From assembly GCA_002402905.1 (NCBI GenBank), contig DHGT01000113.1:1-5046 (forward strand): 5,046 bases of DNA, in the 5' to 3' direction. Below are positions 1 through 5,046 of this stretch, one piece after another; position 1 is the first letter of the stretch; every line of letters starts with the position of its first letter. The stretch comes from Desulfatitalea sp. UBA4791 (GTDB lineage Bacteria; Desulfobacterota; Desulfobacteria; Desulfobacterales; Desulfosarcinaceae). The notes beneath the pieces are model-generated. The model saw nothing but the letters and a program-made list of their open reading frames with translations, was not told the DNA's origin and ran no database searches. The translations under genes and the position numbers were made by a program.

Positions 1-3
1 ATG

Positions 4-11
4 CACCCCCT
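4..11 (-). promoter_or_regulatory. Probable Shine-Dalgarno of a gene just beyond the window
   Basis: On the minus strand, downstream of lipA, positions 11 to 4 read AGGGGGTG, one base from the ideal AGGAGGTG. An ATG at normal spacing would fall at or just past the window edge. With no terminator hairpin in the 43 nt after lipA, this suggests that a further gene continues the operon. Its identity cannot be read here; a dihydrolipoyl dehydrogenase or gcvT would fit the pathway. Confidence 0.45.
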
Positions 12-43
12 GTGATCGCTAACCCAAAATGAAATAAAATGTT

Positions 44-928
44 TCAGGATTTCGATCGCCGATAGGTCTGTTCGGCCTGGTAGGAACTGCGCACAAAGGG
101 GCCGGCCACCGTTTCGGTGAACCCCAGTTCAAGTGCAACGCTTCGCCAGCGGGTAAATTCTTCGGGCGGTACGTAGCGTTCCACGGGAAGATGCTGTGCT
201 GTGGGTTGGAGATACTGCCCGAGGGTCAAAAGGCGGCACTGGGCGCGTCGCAAATCCCGCAGGGCCTGGTGAATCTCCGCATCTTTTTCCCCCAGCCCCA
301 GCATCAAACCCGATTTGGTGGGAATCTGCGGGGCCTGTCGCGTGGCATCGGCCAGCAGACGCAACGAGCGTTCATATACGGCTTGGGGCCGCACCGTGGG
401 GTAGAGACGCGGTACGGTTTCGATATTGTGATTGAGCACGTCGGGGCCGGCATCCAGGACCGTGGTCAAAGCAACGGGGTCCCCCTGGAAATCAGGGATC
501 AACACCTCCACGCGAACCTTCGGAATCTTGCGGCGCAGAGCGGCGATGGTGGCGGCAAAGTGGCCGGCGCCGCCGTCCGGCAGGTCGTCGCGGGTCACCG
601 ACGTGACCACCACGTACTGCAGCCGCATCTCGGCGGCCGCCTGGGCCACCCGCTCCGGCTCGTTGCCGTCGGGTGGCTGCAATTTTCCACCTTTTACCGC
701 GCAGAAGCGGCAGTCCCGAGTGCAATGGTCGCCCAGGATGAGAAAGGTGGCCGTGTGATGCGAGAAGCATTCGAACATGTTCGGGCAGCACGCCTCCTGG
801 CAGACGGTGTGCAGCCGACCTTCCCGGATCAGGCGTCGGGTCTCTTCATAGGCCGGGCCGCTGGGAAAGCGCACGCGCAGCCATGAGGGTTTTCTATGGA
901 CTGGGTATGTTGGTTTTTTGGGATTCAT
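44..928 (-). CDS. lipA: Lipoyl synthase LipA (radical SAM)
   Basis: A 294-residue LipA (EC 2.8.1.8), the enzyme that inserts sulfur at C6 and C8 of protein-bound octanoate. The auxiliary [4Fe-4S] cluster, the sulfur donor, is bound by C43, C48 and C54 (CX4CX5C). The radical-SAM cluster is bound by C69, C73 and C76 (CX3CX2C). The C-terminal RSSY motif (280-283) supplies the serine ligand of the auxiliary cluster. Other conserved stretches are TATFLILGDHCTRDCRFC (59-76), VVTSVTRDDLPDGGA (107-121), NHNIETVPRLYPTVRP (166-181) and TKSGLMLGLGE (204-214). The ATG at 928 is the only reasonable start: no in-frame start lies between it and the lipB stop, and the next Met (51) would remove C43 and C48. 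The gap to lipB is 13 nt and contains no clear Shine-Dalgarno. It is the last complete gene in the window, and its product acts on GcvH after LipB. Confidence 0.97.
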   Translation of the reverse strand: MNPKKPTYPVHRKPSWLRVRFPSGPAYEETRRLIREGRLHTVCQEACCPNMFECFSHHTATFLILGDHCTRDCRFCAVKGGKLQPPDGNEPERVAQAAAEMRLQYVVVTSVTRDDLPDGGAGHFAATIAALRRKIPKVRVEVLIPDFQGDPVALTTVLDAGPDVLNHNIETVPRLYPTVRPQAVYERSLRLLADATRQAPQIPTKSGLMLGLGEKDAEIHQALRDLRRAQCRLLTLGQYLQPTAQHLPVERYVPPEEFTRWRSVALELGFTETVAGPFVRSSYQAEQTYRRSKS

Positions 929-941
929 TGTGCCATTGAGT

Positions 942-1652
942 TTATTGGGCGTTTTCGGTTTGCCGGTTTGTTTCGAGGGCGGCCCGGATGTGCTCCAGGG
1001 AGACTGGTTGGAGATCGAGCCGCAGCAGCGTACCGATCTGTCCGGCCATTTCCGTGCGTACGGCCGCCATGTCGATCTGCTGCTGGGCTTCCGCGGCCAG
1101 GGTGGTCATGCGGCACGATTGAATGCCGCACGGGTTGATCCAGGTGAACGGGGTCAAATCGGTGGTGACGTTGAGCGCCAGGCCGTGAAAGCTGACGCCG
1201 CGCCGAACGGTGATGCCCACGCTGCCCAGCTTGCGTCCCTGAACCCAGGCGCCGCGATTGGCCGCATCGCCGGCGGCGGCAACGCCCCAGCGGGCCGCGG
1301 TGCGCACCATGGCCTGCTCGAGTGCCTCGACGAAGGCCACCACCCGGAAGTCGCCCCGGTTCAGGTCCACCAGGGGATAGGCCACCAGCTGTCCCGGCCC
1401 GTGATAGGTGATGTCGCCGCCGCGCTCCACAGGGATCACTTCGATCCCTCGCGCGTTCAGCTCGGATTCGGAAACCAGCAGGTTTTCCCGCCCGCCCCGG
1501 CGCCCTAAAGTGAAGACCGGCGGATGCTCGATCAGGATGATCAGGTCGCACGCCAATCGGCCCTCCTTGCGGGCCGCCACGGCCGCGCGTTGCAGGTCGA
1601 GGGCTTCGCCGTAAGGGGTCAGGGGCAGATCGAGCAGAAAGGCCGGATGCAT
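942..1652 (-). CDS. lipB: Lipoyl(octanoyl) transferase LipB
   Basis: A 236-residue LipB (EC 2.3.1.181), slightly longer than E. coli LipB (213). It transfers octanoate from octanoyl-ACP to the target lysine of lipoyl-domain proteins, here most obviously Lys69 of GcvH. Visible motifs are HPPVFTLGRR (43-52), RGGDITYHGPGQLVAYPL (77-94), GRKLGSVGI (139-147) with the catalytic Lys141, SFHGLALNV (154-162), and INPCGI (172-177) with the acyl-accepting Cys175. The 34-residue spacing between Lys141 and Cys175 equals that between Lys135 and Cys169 of E. coli LipB. The ATG at 1652 lies 4 nt after the gcvPB stop. The only upstream ribosome-binding candidate is a weak GGGA (1660-1663). An in-frame ATG at 1697 would add 15 residues overlapping gcvPB that do not belong to the family. 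The C-terminal 15 or so residues (after about 220) look variable and polar. Confidence 0.96.
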   Translation of the reverse strand: MHPAFLLDLPLTPYGEALDLQRAAVAARKEGRLACDLIILIEHPPVFTLGRRGGRENLLVSESELNARGIEVIPVERGGDITYHGPGQLVAYPLVDLNRGDFRVVAFVEALEQAMVRTAARWGVAAAGDAANRGAWVQGRKLGSVGITVRRGVSFHGLALNVTTDLTPFTWINPCGIQSCRMTTLAAEAQQQIDMAAVRTEMAGQIGTLLRLDLQPVSLEHIRAALETNRQTENAQ

Positions 1653-1656
1653 TCTG

Positions 1657-3102
1657 TTATCCCATGAGGCACGGTTTGCGTGCCGCCTGCACTTCATCGA
1701 GACGCCTTACCTTGGCGTTGCGCGGCGCCTGGTGAAGCAGTTCCGGATCGGTTTCGGCCTCACGGGCGATGGCCCGCATGGCCTCGATGAAGCGGTCCAG
1801 GGTCTCCTTGGATTCACTTTCCGTGGGCTCGATCATCAGGGCCCCGCTGACCACCAGGGGAAAATAGATGGTGGGCGGGTGAAAGCCGTAATCGATGAGC
1901 CGCTTGGCGATGTCCAGGGCCGATACCTTGTAAGCCAGTTGCCGCTTGTCGGAGAAGACGCATTCGTGCATGCAGGGCCGGTCATAGGGCAGATGGTAGT
2001 CGTCCCTGAGGCCGGCCTTGATGTAATTGGCGTTGAGCACGGCGTACCGGCTCACCTGTTCCAGCATGGAGCCCAGGCTGAGGATGTAGCTGTAGGCGCG
2101 CACCAGGATGCCGAAGTTGCCGTAAAACGCATGCAACTTGCCGATGGAATGGGGAAAGTCGTTGCTCAGGGCAAAGCGCCCCTCCTTTTCCAACACGCGC
2201 GGCACGGGCAGGAATTTGGCCAGGGCGCGGGTGACGCACACCGGGCCGGCACCAGGGCCGCCGCCGCCGTGGGGGGTGGAGAAGGTCTTGTGCAGATTGA
2301 GATGCAGGACATCCACGCCCATGGCGCCCATGTGTGCCACGCCGAGCAGGGCGTTCATGTTGGCGCCGTCGGCATAGACCAGGCCGCCGCGGTCGTGGAC
2401 GATCTCGGCCACCCGTCGGATTTCCCGCTCGAACAGGCCCAGGGTGTTGGGATTGGTTACCATGATACCGGCGGTCTCATCGTCCATAAGCCGCGCCACG
2501 GTCTCGGGATCGAGAATGCCGTCCGGTCCGGACGGGACCGGCACCGCGGCGTAGCCGCACAGGGAGGCGCTAGCCGGATTGGTACCGTGGGCCGTATCCG
2601 GAATCAAGATTTTGCTGCGCGGCCCGCCCAGGTCGGCGTGATAGGCGTGAAAGATCAACATGCCGGTGAGTTCCCCCTGGGCCCCGGCCGCCGGTTGCAG
2701 GGTGACGGCGTCCAGACCGGTGATTTCGGCCAGCCAGCGCTCCAGTTCGAACATGAGCCGCAGCAGCCCCTGGCTCAACGCCACCGGCAACAGGGGATGC
2801 GCATCGGCGATGCCGGGCAGGCCGGCCTGGCGCTCGTTGGTCTTGGGATTGTACTTCATGGTGCACGACCCGAGCGGGTACATGCTGCTGTCCACGCTCA
2901 GGTTCCACTGGCTCAGGCGGGTGTAGTGGCGTACGATTTCCGGTTCGCTCAGGTCCGGAAAGTCGGGGCCGTCGCCGGTCAAGGCCGCATCCAGCGGCAG
3001 CTCGGGCACATCCCGGGCAGGTATGGAAAAGGCCGTGCGCCCTTCGGCGCCCATTTCCCACAGCAGCGGTTCGTTGAAGATCAGTCCGGTCGTGCCGATC
3101 AT
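1657..3102 (-). CDS. gcvPB: Glycine dehydrogenase (decarboxylating) subunit 2, P-protein beta
   Basis: A 481-residue C-terminal-half subunit of the two-part P-protein. It carries the PLP cofactor used for glycine decarboxylation. The PLP motif HLNLHKTFSTPHGGGGPGAG (267-286) places the Schiff-base lysine at Lys272. Other family blocks are YPLGSCTMKYNPK (75-87), LQPAAGAQGELTGM (135-148), DTAHGTNPAS (169-178), MVTNPNTLGLFE (214-225), YADGANMNA (243-251) and a C-terminal IEPTESESKETLDRF (424-438). The reading frame stays open upstream to an ATG at 3435. The start at 3102 is preferred because it gives the family N-terminus (a LIFNEPLLWEMG block at residues 7-18) and has a near-perfect Shine-Dalgarno. 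The upstream part is arginine-rich out-of-frame translation of gcvPA. The gene overlaps gcvPA by 4 nt and lies 4 nt before lipB. Cys289, within GPVCVT, sits where I would expect glycine; this may be a harmless variation. Confidence 0.97.
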   Translation of the reverse strand: MIGTTGLIFNEPLLWEMGAEGRTAFSIPARDVPELPLDAALTGDGPDFPDLSEPEIVRHYTRLSQWNLSVDSSMYPLGSCTMKYNPKTNERQAGLPGIADAHPLLPVALSQGLLRLMFELERWLAEITGLDAVTLQPAAGAQGELTGMLIFHAYHADLGGPRSKILIPDTAHGTNPASASLCGYAAVPVPSGPDGILDPETVARLMDDETAGIMVTNPNTLGLFEREIRRVAEIVHDRGGLVYADGANMNALLGVAHMGAMGVDVLHLNLHKTFSTPHGGGGPGAGPVCVTRALAKFLPVPRVLEKEGRFALSNDFPHSIGKLHAFYGNFGILVRAYSYILSLGSMLEQVSRYAVLNANYIKAGLRDDYHLPYDRPCMHECVFSDKRQLAYKVSALDIAKRLIDYGFHPPTIYFPLVVSGALMIEPTESESKETLDRFIEAMRAIAREAETDPELLHQAPRNAKVRRLDEVQAARKPCLMG

Positions 3103-4433
3103 CGCGTCACCTCCTCGACCAAAGCGTCCATGTCCGCCTTGCTGCACGTCTCGGTGGCGCACAGCAGGTAGTGGTCGGCCAATTCCGGGTAGTCGGCGGC
3201 AAGGGGCAACCCGGCGACAATCCCACCTTTGGCCAGCTGTGTGTAGCGTTCGCTGGACAACCGGGGCCAGCGGACGACAAATTCGTTGAAGACCGGCGCG
3301 CTGAACGGCAGTTCGGCGCCGGCGGCTTGCAGGGCATGTTTCAGGTAACCGGCCTTGTCGAAATTGAGGCGGGCCAATTGCCGGAAACCGGTGCGGCCGA
3401 GGGAGGCCATGTACATGGCCGCGGCCAGTGCGCACAGCCCCTGGTTGGTGCAGATGTTGGAGGTGGCCCGCTCGCGCCGGATGTGCTGTTCGCGGGTGGA
3501 GAGGGTCAGCACGAAGCCGCGCCGCCCCTCGGCGTCGTTGGCGCGGCCCACCAGACGGCCGGGCATGCTGCGGACATGTTTCATGCGGCAGGCGAACAGC
3601 CCCACGCCCGGTCCGCCGAACGAGCGCGGGATGCCCAGGCTCTGGCCCTCGCCGCAGACGATGTCAGCCCCGAGTCGGCCGGGCGCCTGGTACAGGCCAT
3701 AGGCCAGCGGTTCGTTGAATGCCACGATCATCAAGGTCGCGTCGTCGGCGTGGATCCGCCCTTCGGCCGCCTGGAGATCTTCGATGCAGCCCAAGAAGTT
3801 GGGCGACTGGAGGGCCACGGCCGCCAGCTCGTTTTGATCCGCCAGGAGCGCAAGGTCGGTGCGGCCGTCGGATCCGTAGGGCAGGTCGACGATCTCGAAA
3901 CCGGTGGGCCGAAGATAGGTTTCCACCACACGCCGGTAGTTGGGATGGACGGCCCGGGAAACGGCCACGCGCCGTCGCTTGGTGGTGCGAATGGCCATGA
4001 GCAGCGCTTCGGCCAGGGCCGAGGCGCCGTCGTACATGGAGGCGTTGGCCACCTCCATGCCGAGCAGGCGGCATACCAGGGTCTGGTATTCGTATATCGC
4101 CTGGAGCGTGCCCTGGCTCACTTCGGGCTGGTAGGGGGTGTAGGCCGTGTAAAGTTCGCCGCGGCGCAGCAGCTGCTTGATGGTTTCGGGGATGTGGTGG
4201 TCGTAGCTGCCGGCCCCGAGGAAGATTTTATAGGCGGGCGCCGTGGCTGTCTGCCCGGCCAGCTGTTCCATGTGGCGGTCCAGGTCCCATTCACTCAGGG
4301 CAGGTGGAAGGTCCAGCGGGGTGGAACGCCGGCATGCCGAGGGAACGTCGGCGAAAAGCGCATCCACTGTTTTGACTCCCACGGCCGTCAGCATGGCCGC
4401 GATATCCGATTCGGTGTGAGGCATATACCGCAT
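3099..4433 (-). CDS. gcvPA: Glycine dehydrogenase (decarboxylating) subunit 1, P-protein alpha
   Basis: A 444-residue protein, the normal length for the N-terminal-half subunit of the split P-protein (EC 1.4.4.2). With GcvPB it forms the PLP enzyme that decarboxylates glycine and transfers the aminomethyl group to lipoyl-GcvH. Family signatures include MRYMPHTESDI at the N-terminus, FLGAGSYDHHIP (71-82), YTAYTPYQPEVSQG (95-108), GEGQSLGIPRSFGGPGVG (261-278) and STREQHIRRERATSNICTNQ (312-331). This half has the aminotransferase-like fold but lacks the PLP-binding lysine, which is in GcvPB. The ATG at 4433 is chosen because MRY-PHT is the family N-terminus and a Shine-Dalgarno AAAGGA lies 8 nt upstream, made by the last codons of gcvH. 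Another in-frame ATG at 4424 is less likely. The gap to the gcvH stop is 5 nt. The TGA stop overlaps the gcvPB start (ATGA), so the two subunits are probably translationally coupled. Confidence 0.97.
   Translation of the reverse strand: MRYMPHTESDIAAMLTAVGVKTVDALFADVPSACRRSTPLDLPPALSEWDLDRHMEQLAGQTATAPAYKIFLGAGSYDHHIPETIKQLLRRGELYTAYTPYQPEVSQGTLQAIYEYQTLVCRLLGMEVANASMYDGASALAEALLMAIRTTKRRRVAVSRAVHPNYRRVVETYLRPTGFEIVDLPYGSDGRTDLALLADQNELAAVALQSPNFLGCIEDLQAAEGRIHADDATLMIVAFNEPLAYGLYQAPGRLGADIVCGEGQSLGIPRSFGGPGVGLFACRMKHVRSMPGRLVGRANDAEGRRGFVLTLSTREQHIRRERATSNICTNQGLCALAAAMYMASLGRTGFRQLARLNFDKAGYLKHALQAAGAELPFSAPVFNEFVVRWPRLSSERYTQLAKGGIVAGLPLAADYPELADHYLLCATETCSKADMDALVEEVTR
3108..3115 (-). promoter_or_regulatory. 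Strong Shine-Dalgarno of gcvPB, inside the end of gcvPA
   Basis: AGGAGGTG on the minus strand, 5 nt before the gcvPB ATG at 3102. The bases also encode a Glu-Glu-Val stretch near the C-terminus of GcvPA. Together with the ATGA overlap this is the arrangement expected when two subunits are made in equal amounts. It also fixes the gcvPB start against the upstream ATG at 3435. Confidence 0.88.
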
Positions 4434-4438
4434 GGCGG

Positions 4439-4837
4439 TTATCCTTTCAGCATGGCCAGATAGGCGCCGCGATCCATGAGTTTGCCAAACGGGTCGGCGC
4501 CGGCGGGTTTGACCTTCAACATCCAGCCGCCGTCGTAGGGCTCGTTGTTGACCAGCTCCGGGCTATCCTCCAACCCGCCGTTGATGTCGACCACCTCACC
4601 GGCCACCGGCATAAAGAGCTCCGAAACCGCCTTGACCGACTCCACGGACCCGAACTCTTCACCCTGCTTGAGCTTGCTTCCCTTCTCCGGAAGCTCCACG
4701 AAGACGATGTCGCCCAGCTGGTCCTGGGCATAGTCGCTGATGCCGACGGTCACCAGGTCGCCCTCCTTGCGGGCCCATTCATGGTCCTTGCTGTAGTATA
4801 CGTCTTCGGGGAATTTGAGTTCGTCGATCTCTTTCAT
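4439..4837 (-). CDS. gcvH: Glycine cleavage system H protein (lipoyl carrier)
   Basis: A 132-residue protein of the usual GcvH size. GcvH is the cytoplasmic shuttle of the glycine cleavage system: its lipoyl-lysine arm takes the aminomethyl group from the P-protein, presents it to the T-protein, and is reoxidised by the L-protein. The sequence shows the family N-terminal motif YYSKDHEW (residues 14-21), the GISDYAQDQLGDIVFVELP core (32-50), and the lipoylation site ESVKAVSE with Lys69 as the modified lysine, followed by the PVAGEV turn (77-82) and YDGGWMLKVKP (101-111). The ATG at 4837 is preferred over an upstream in-frame ATG at 4927. It has a strong Shine-Dalgarno AAAGGAG (4844-4850) 6 nt upstream, and the extra 30 residues of the longer form do not look like GcvH. 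It is the first gene of the operon in this window. LipB and LipA, encoded downstream, would modify Lys69. Confidence 0.97.
   Translation of the reverse strand: MKEIDELKFPEDVYYSKDHEWARKEGDLVTVGISDYAQDQLGDIVFVELPEKGSKLKQGEEFGSVESVKAVSELFMPVAGEVVDINGGLEDSPELVNNEPYDGGWMLKVKPAGADPFGKLMDRGAYLAMLKG
4442..4447 (-). promoter_or_regulatory. Shine-Dalgarno of gcvPA, inside the end of gcvH
   Basis: AAAGGA on the minus strand, 8 nt before the gcvPA ATG at 4433. The same bases encode the last two residues of GcvH (Lys-Gly), so ribosomes finishing gcvH lie over this site. Confidence 0.8.
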
Positions 4838-4843
4838 CGCTTT

Positions 4844-4850
4844 CTCCTTT
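4844..4850 (-). promoter_or_regulatory. Shine-Dalgarno of gcvH
   Basis: Read on the minus strand this is AAAGGAG, 6 nt before the ATG at 4837. It decides the gcvH start against the upstream in-frame ATG at 4927. Confidence 0.85.
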
Positions 4851-4871
4851 GCTTTAGGGGACAAGGGATTG

Positions 4872-4882
4872 GTATGCCATAC
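4872..4882. repeat. Perfect 5-1-5 inverted repeat near the gcvH ribosome-binding site
   Basis: GTATGCCATAC is a perfect 11-base inverted repeat about 22 nt upstream of the gcvH Shine-Dalgarno. It could be a protein-binding site or a weak stem, but its short length makes chance a real alternative. Confidence 0.25.
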
Positions 4883-4942
4883 GGTCGCGGATAAACGGAT
4901 GGGGCGGCGTCGGAATGTATCTCTCAAACGAGTTGCAGGGCA

Positions 4943-4966
4943 GATGACCGGGCGATCGGCCCCATC
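4943..4966. repeat. GC-rich hairpin in the gcvH leader
   Basis: GGGC (4950-4953) pairs with GCCC (4959-4962) around a 5-nt loop. Flanking GATG (4943-4946) and CATC (4963-4966) pair outside it, with a 3-nt bulge (4947-4949), giving 8 base pairs in total. No U-run follows in either direction, so it is a leader structure at most, not a terminator. It is also short enough to occur by chance at this GC content. Confidence 0.35.
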
Positions 4967-4977
4967 GGCTGGTGGTT

Positions 4978-5006
4978 ATTGTGGACCGATTTCGGTCAAA
5001 ATGCAA
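4978..5006 (-). promoter_or_regulatory. Tentative sigma70-type promoter for the gcvH operon
   Basis: On the minus strand, TTGCAT (5001-5006) and CACAAT (4978-4983) are separated by exactly 17 nt. They match the -35 and -10 consensus at 3 of 6 and 4 of 6 positions. Transcription would start near 4971 and give a leader of roughly 135 nt. The match is modest, and a promoter further upstream, outside the window, is equally possible. Confidence 0.25.
4984..4997. repeat. Perfect 6-2-6 inverted repeat upstream of gcvH
   Basis: The 14 bases GACCGATTTCGGTC form a perfect inverted repeat with a 2-base centre. It lies within the 17-nt spacer of the tentative promoter, a typical position for a repressor operator. 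No run of T follows it on the minus strand, so it is not an intrinsic terminator for the operon. Confidence 0.45.
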
Positions 5007-5046
5007 TGGGAAGGGTAGGGCACAGCGATTCTAACTGAATGTCATT

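Larger units (their letters stand above)
4838..5046. other. Intergenic/leader region upstream of gcvH
   Basis: These 209 nt hold no convincing gene on either strand. On the minus strand, reading in from the window edge, the three frames stop within 17 codons. None of the short translations resembles the end of GcvT, so the gene upstream of gcvH cannot be named. I looked for the conserved core of the glycine riboswitch and did not find it. Confidence 0.6.

Noticed and set aside
191..886. Plus-strand open frame of 231 codons opposite lipA
   Set aside because: It is antisense to a fully conserved lipoyl synthase, has no recognisable domain, and is compositionally a shadow.
925..936. Three-codon leader peptide (Met-Ala-Gln) overlapping the lipA start
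   Set aside because: It has no ribosome-binding site and is too short to distinguish from chance. It is mentioned only in the lipA start finding.
1653..1697. N-terminal extension of lipB from an ATG at 1697
   Set aside because: The added 15 residues overlap gcvPB out of frame and are not LipB-like. The ATG at 1652 gives the normal N-terminus.
1732..3171. Plus-strand open frame of 479 codons
   Set aside because: It lies wholly antisense to gcvPB, whose protein is clearly conserved. The translation is His/Gly/Gln-rich low-information sequence typical of the reverse of a GC-rich gene.
3103..3435. N-terminal extension of gcvPB from an ATG at 3435
   Set aside because: The 111 added residues are Arg/Pro/Gly-rich, translate gcvPA out of frame, and match nothing in the GcvPB family. 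A strong ribosome-binding site supports 3102.
3171..4463. Plus-strand open frame of 430 codons
   Set aside because: It is antisense to gcvPA with the same compositional signature and no recognisable motif. Its length is explained by high GC and codon bias on the real strand.
4838..4927. N-terminal extension of gcvH from an ATG at 4927
   Set aside because: It would add 30 residues not found in GcvH and would run through the strong Shine-Dalgarno at 4844-4850.
4943..4966. Intrinsic terminator
   Set aside because: The hairpin is GC-rich but has no following U-run on either strand.
4815..5018. Possible small divergent plus-strand gene of 67 codons upstream of gcvH
   Set aside because: It begins inside gcvH and crosses the leader. 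I saw no ribosome-binding site supporting it and no recognisable protein feature.
4999..5046. C-terminal tail of an upstream minus-strand gene such as gcvT
   Set aside because: One frame stays open for 16 codons from the edge before TGA, but the peptide does not resemble a GcvT C-terminus and an open run this short is expected by chance.

Overview
The window is almost entirely one compact operon on the minus strand, read from right to left: gcvH, gcvPA, gcvPB, lipB, lipA. It encodes the lipoyl carrier protein and both halves of a split (two-subunit) glycine decarboxylase. These are followed by the two enzymes that build the lipoyl cofactor on the carrier: octanoyltransferase LipB and lipoyl synthase LipA. 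Adjacent genes are 13 nt apart or less, and gcvPA and gcvPB overlap by 4 nt.

The organism looks like a GC-rich bacterium with a two-subunit P-protein. The gene content and order resemble anaerobic Desulfobacterota (sulfate reducers of the Desulfosarcina/Desulfococcus type). This is inferred from protein character and organisation, not from a database search, and genus level cannot be given.

Layout: positions 4838-5046 are a leader/intergenic region with a tentative promoter, two short inverted repeats and a GC-rich hairpin, and no recognisable glycine riboswitch. Then come gcvH (4439-4837), gcvPA (3099-4433), gcvPB (1657-3102), lipB (942-1652) and lipA (44-928). Positions 1-43 hold no visible terminator. 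They do hold a good Shine-Dalgarno-like sequence at the very edge, which suggests another minus-strand gene just outside the window.

How the genes work together: GcvPA/GcvPB decarboxylate glycine and pass the aminomethyl group to the lipoyl arm of GcvH (Lys69). LipB attaches octanoate to that lysine from octanoyl-ACP, and LipA inserts two sulfurs to give lipoyl-GcvH. The operon therefore carries its own cofactor activation. The T-protein (GcvT) and the L-protein (dihydrolipoyl dehydrogenase) are not in the window and must lie elsewhere, possibly just outside it. The same proteins can run in reverse as glycine synthase.

All five genes look intact and conventional. I see no mobile element, CRISPR array, RNA gene or evidence of a previously undescribed system.
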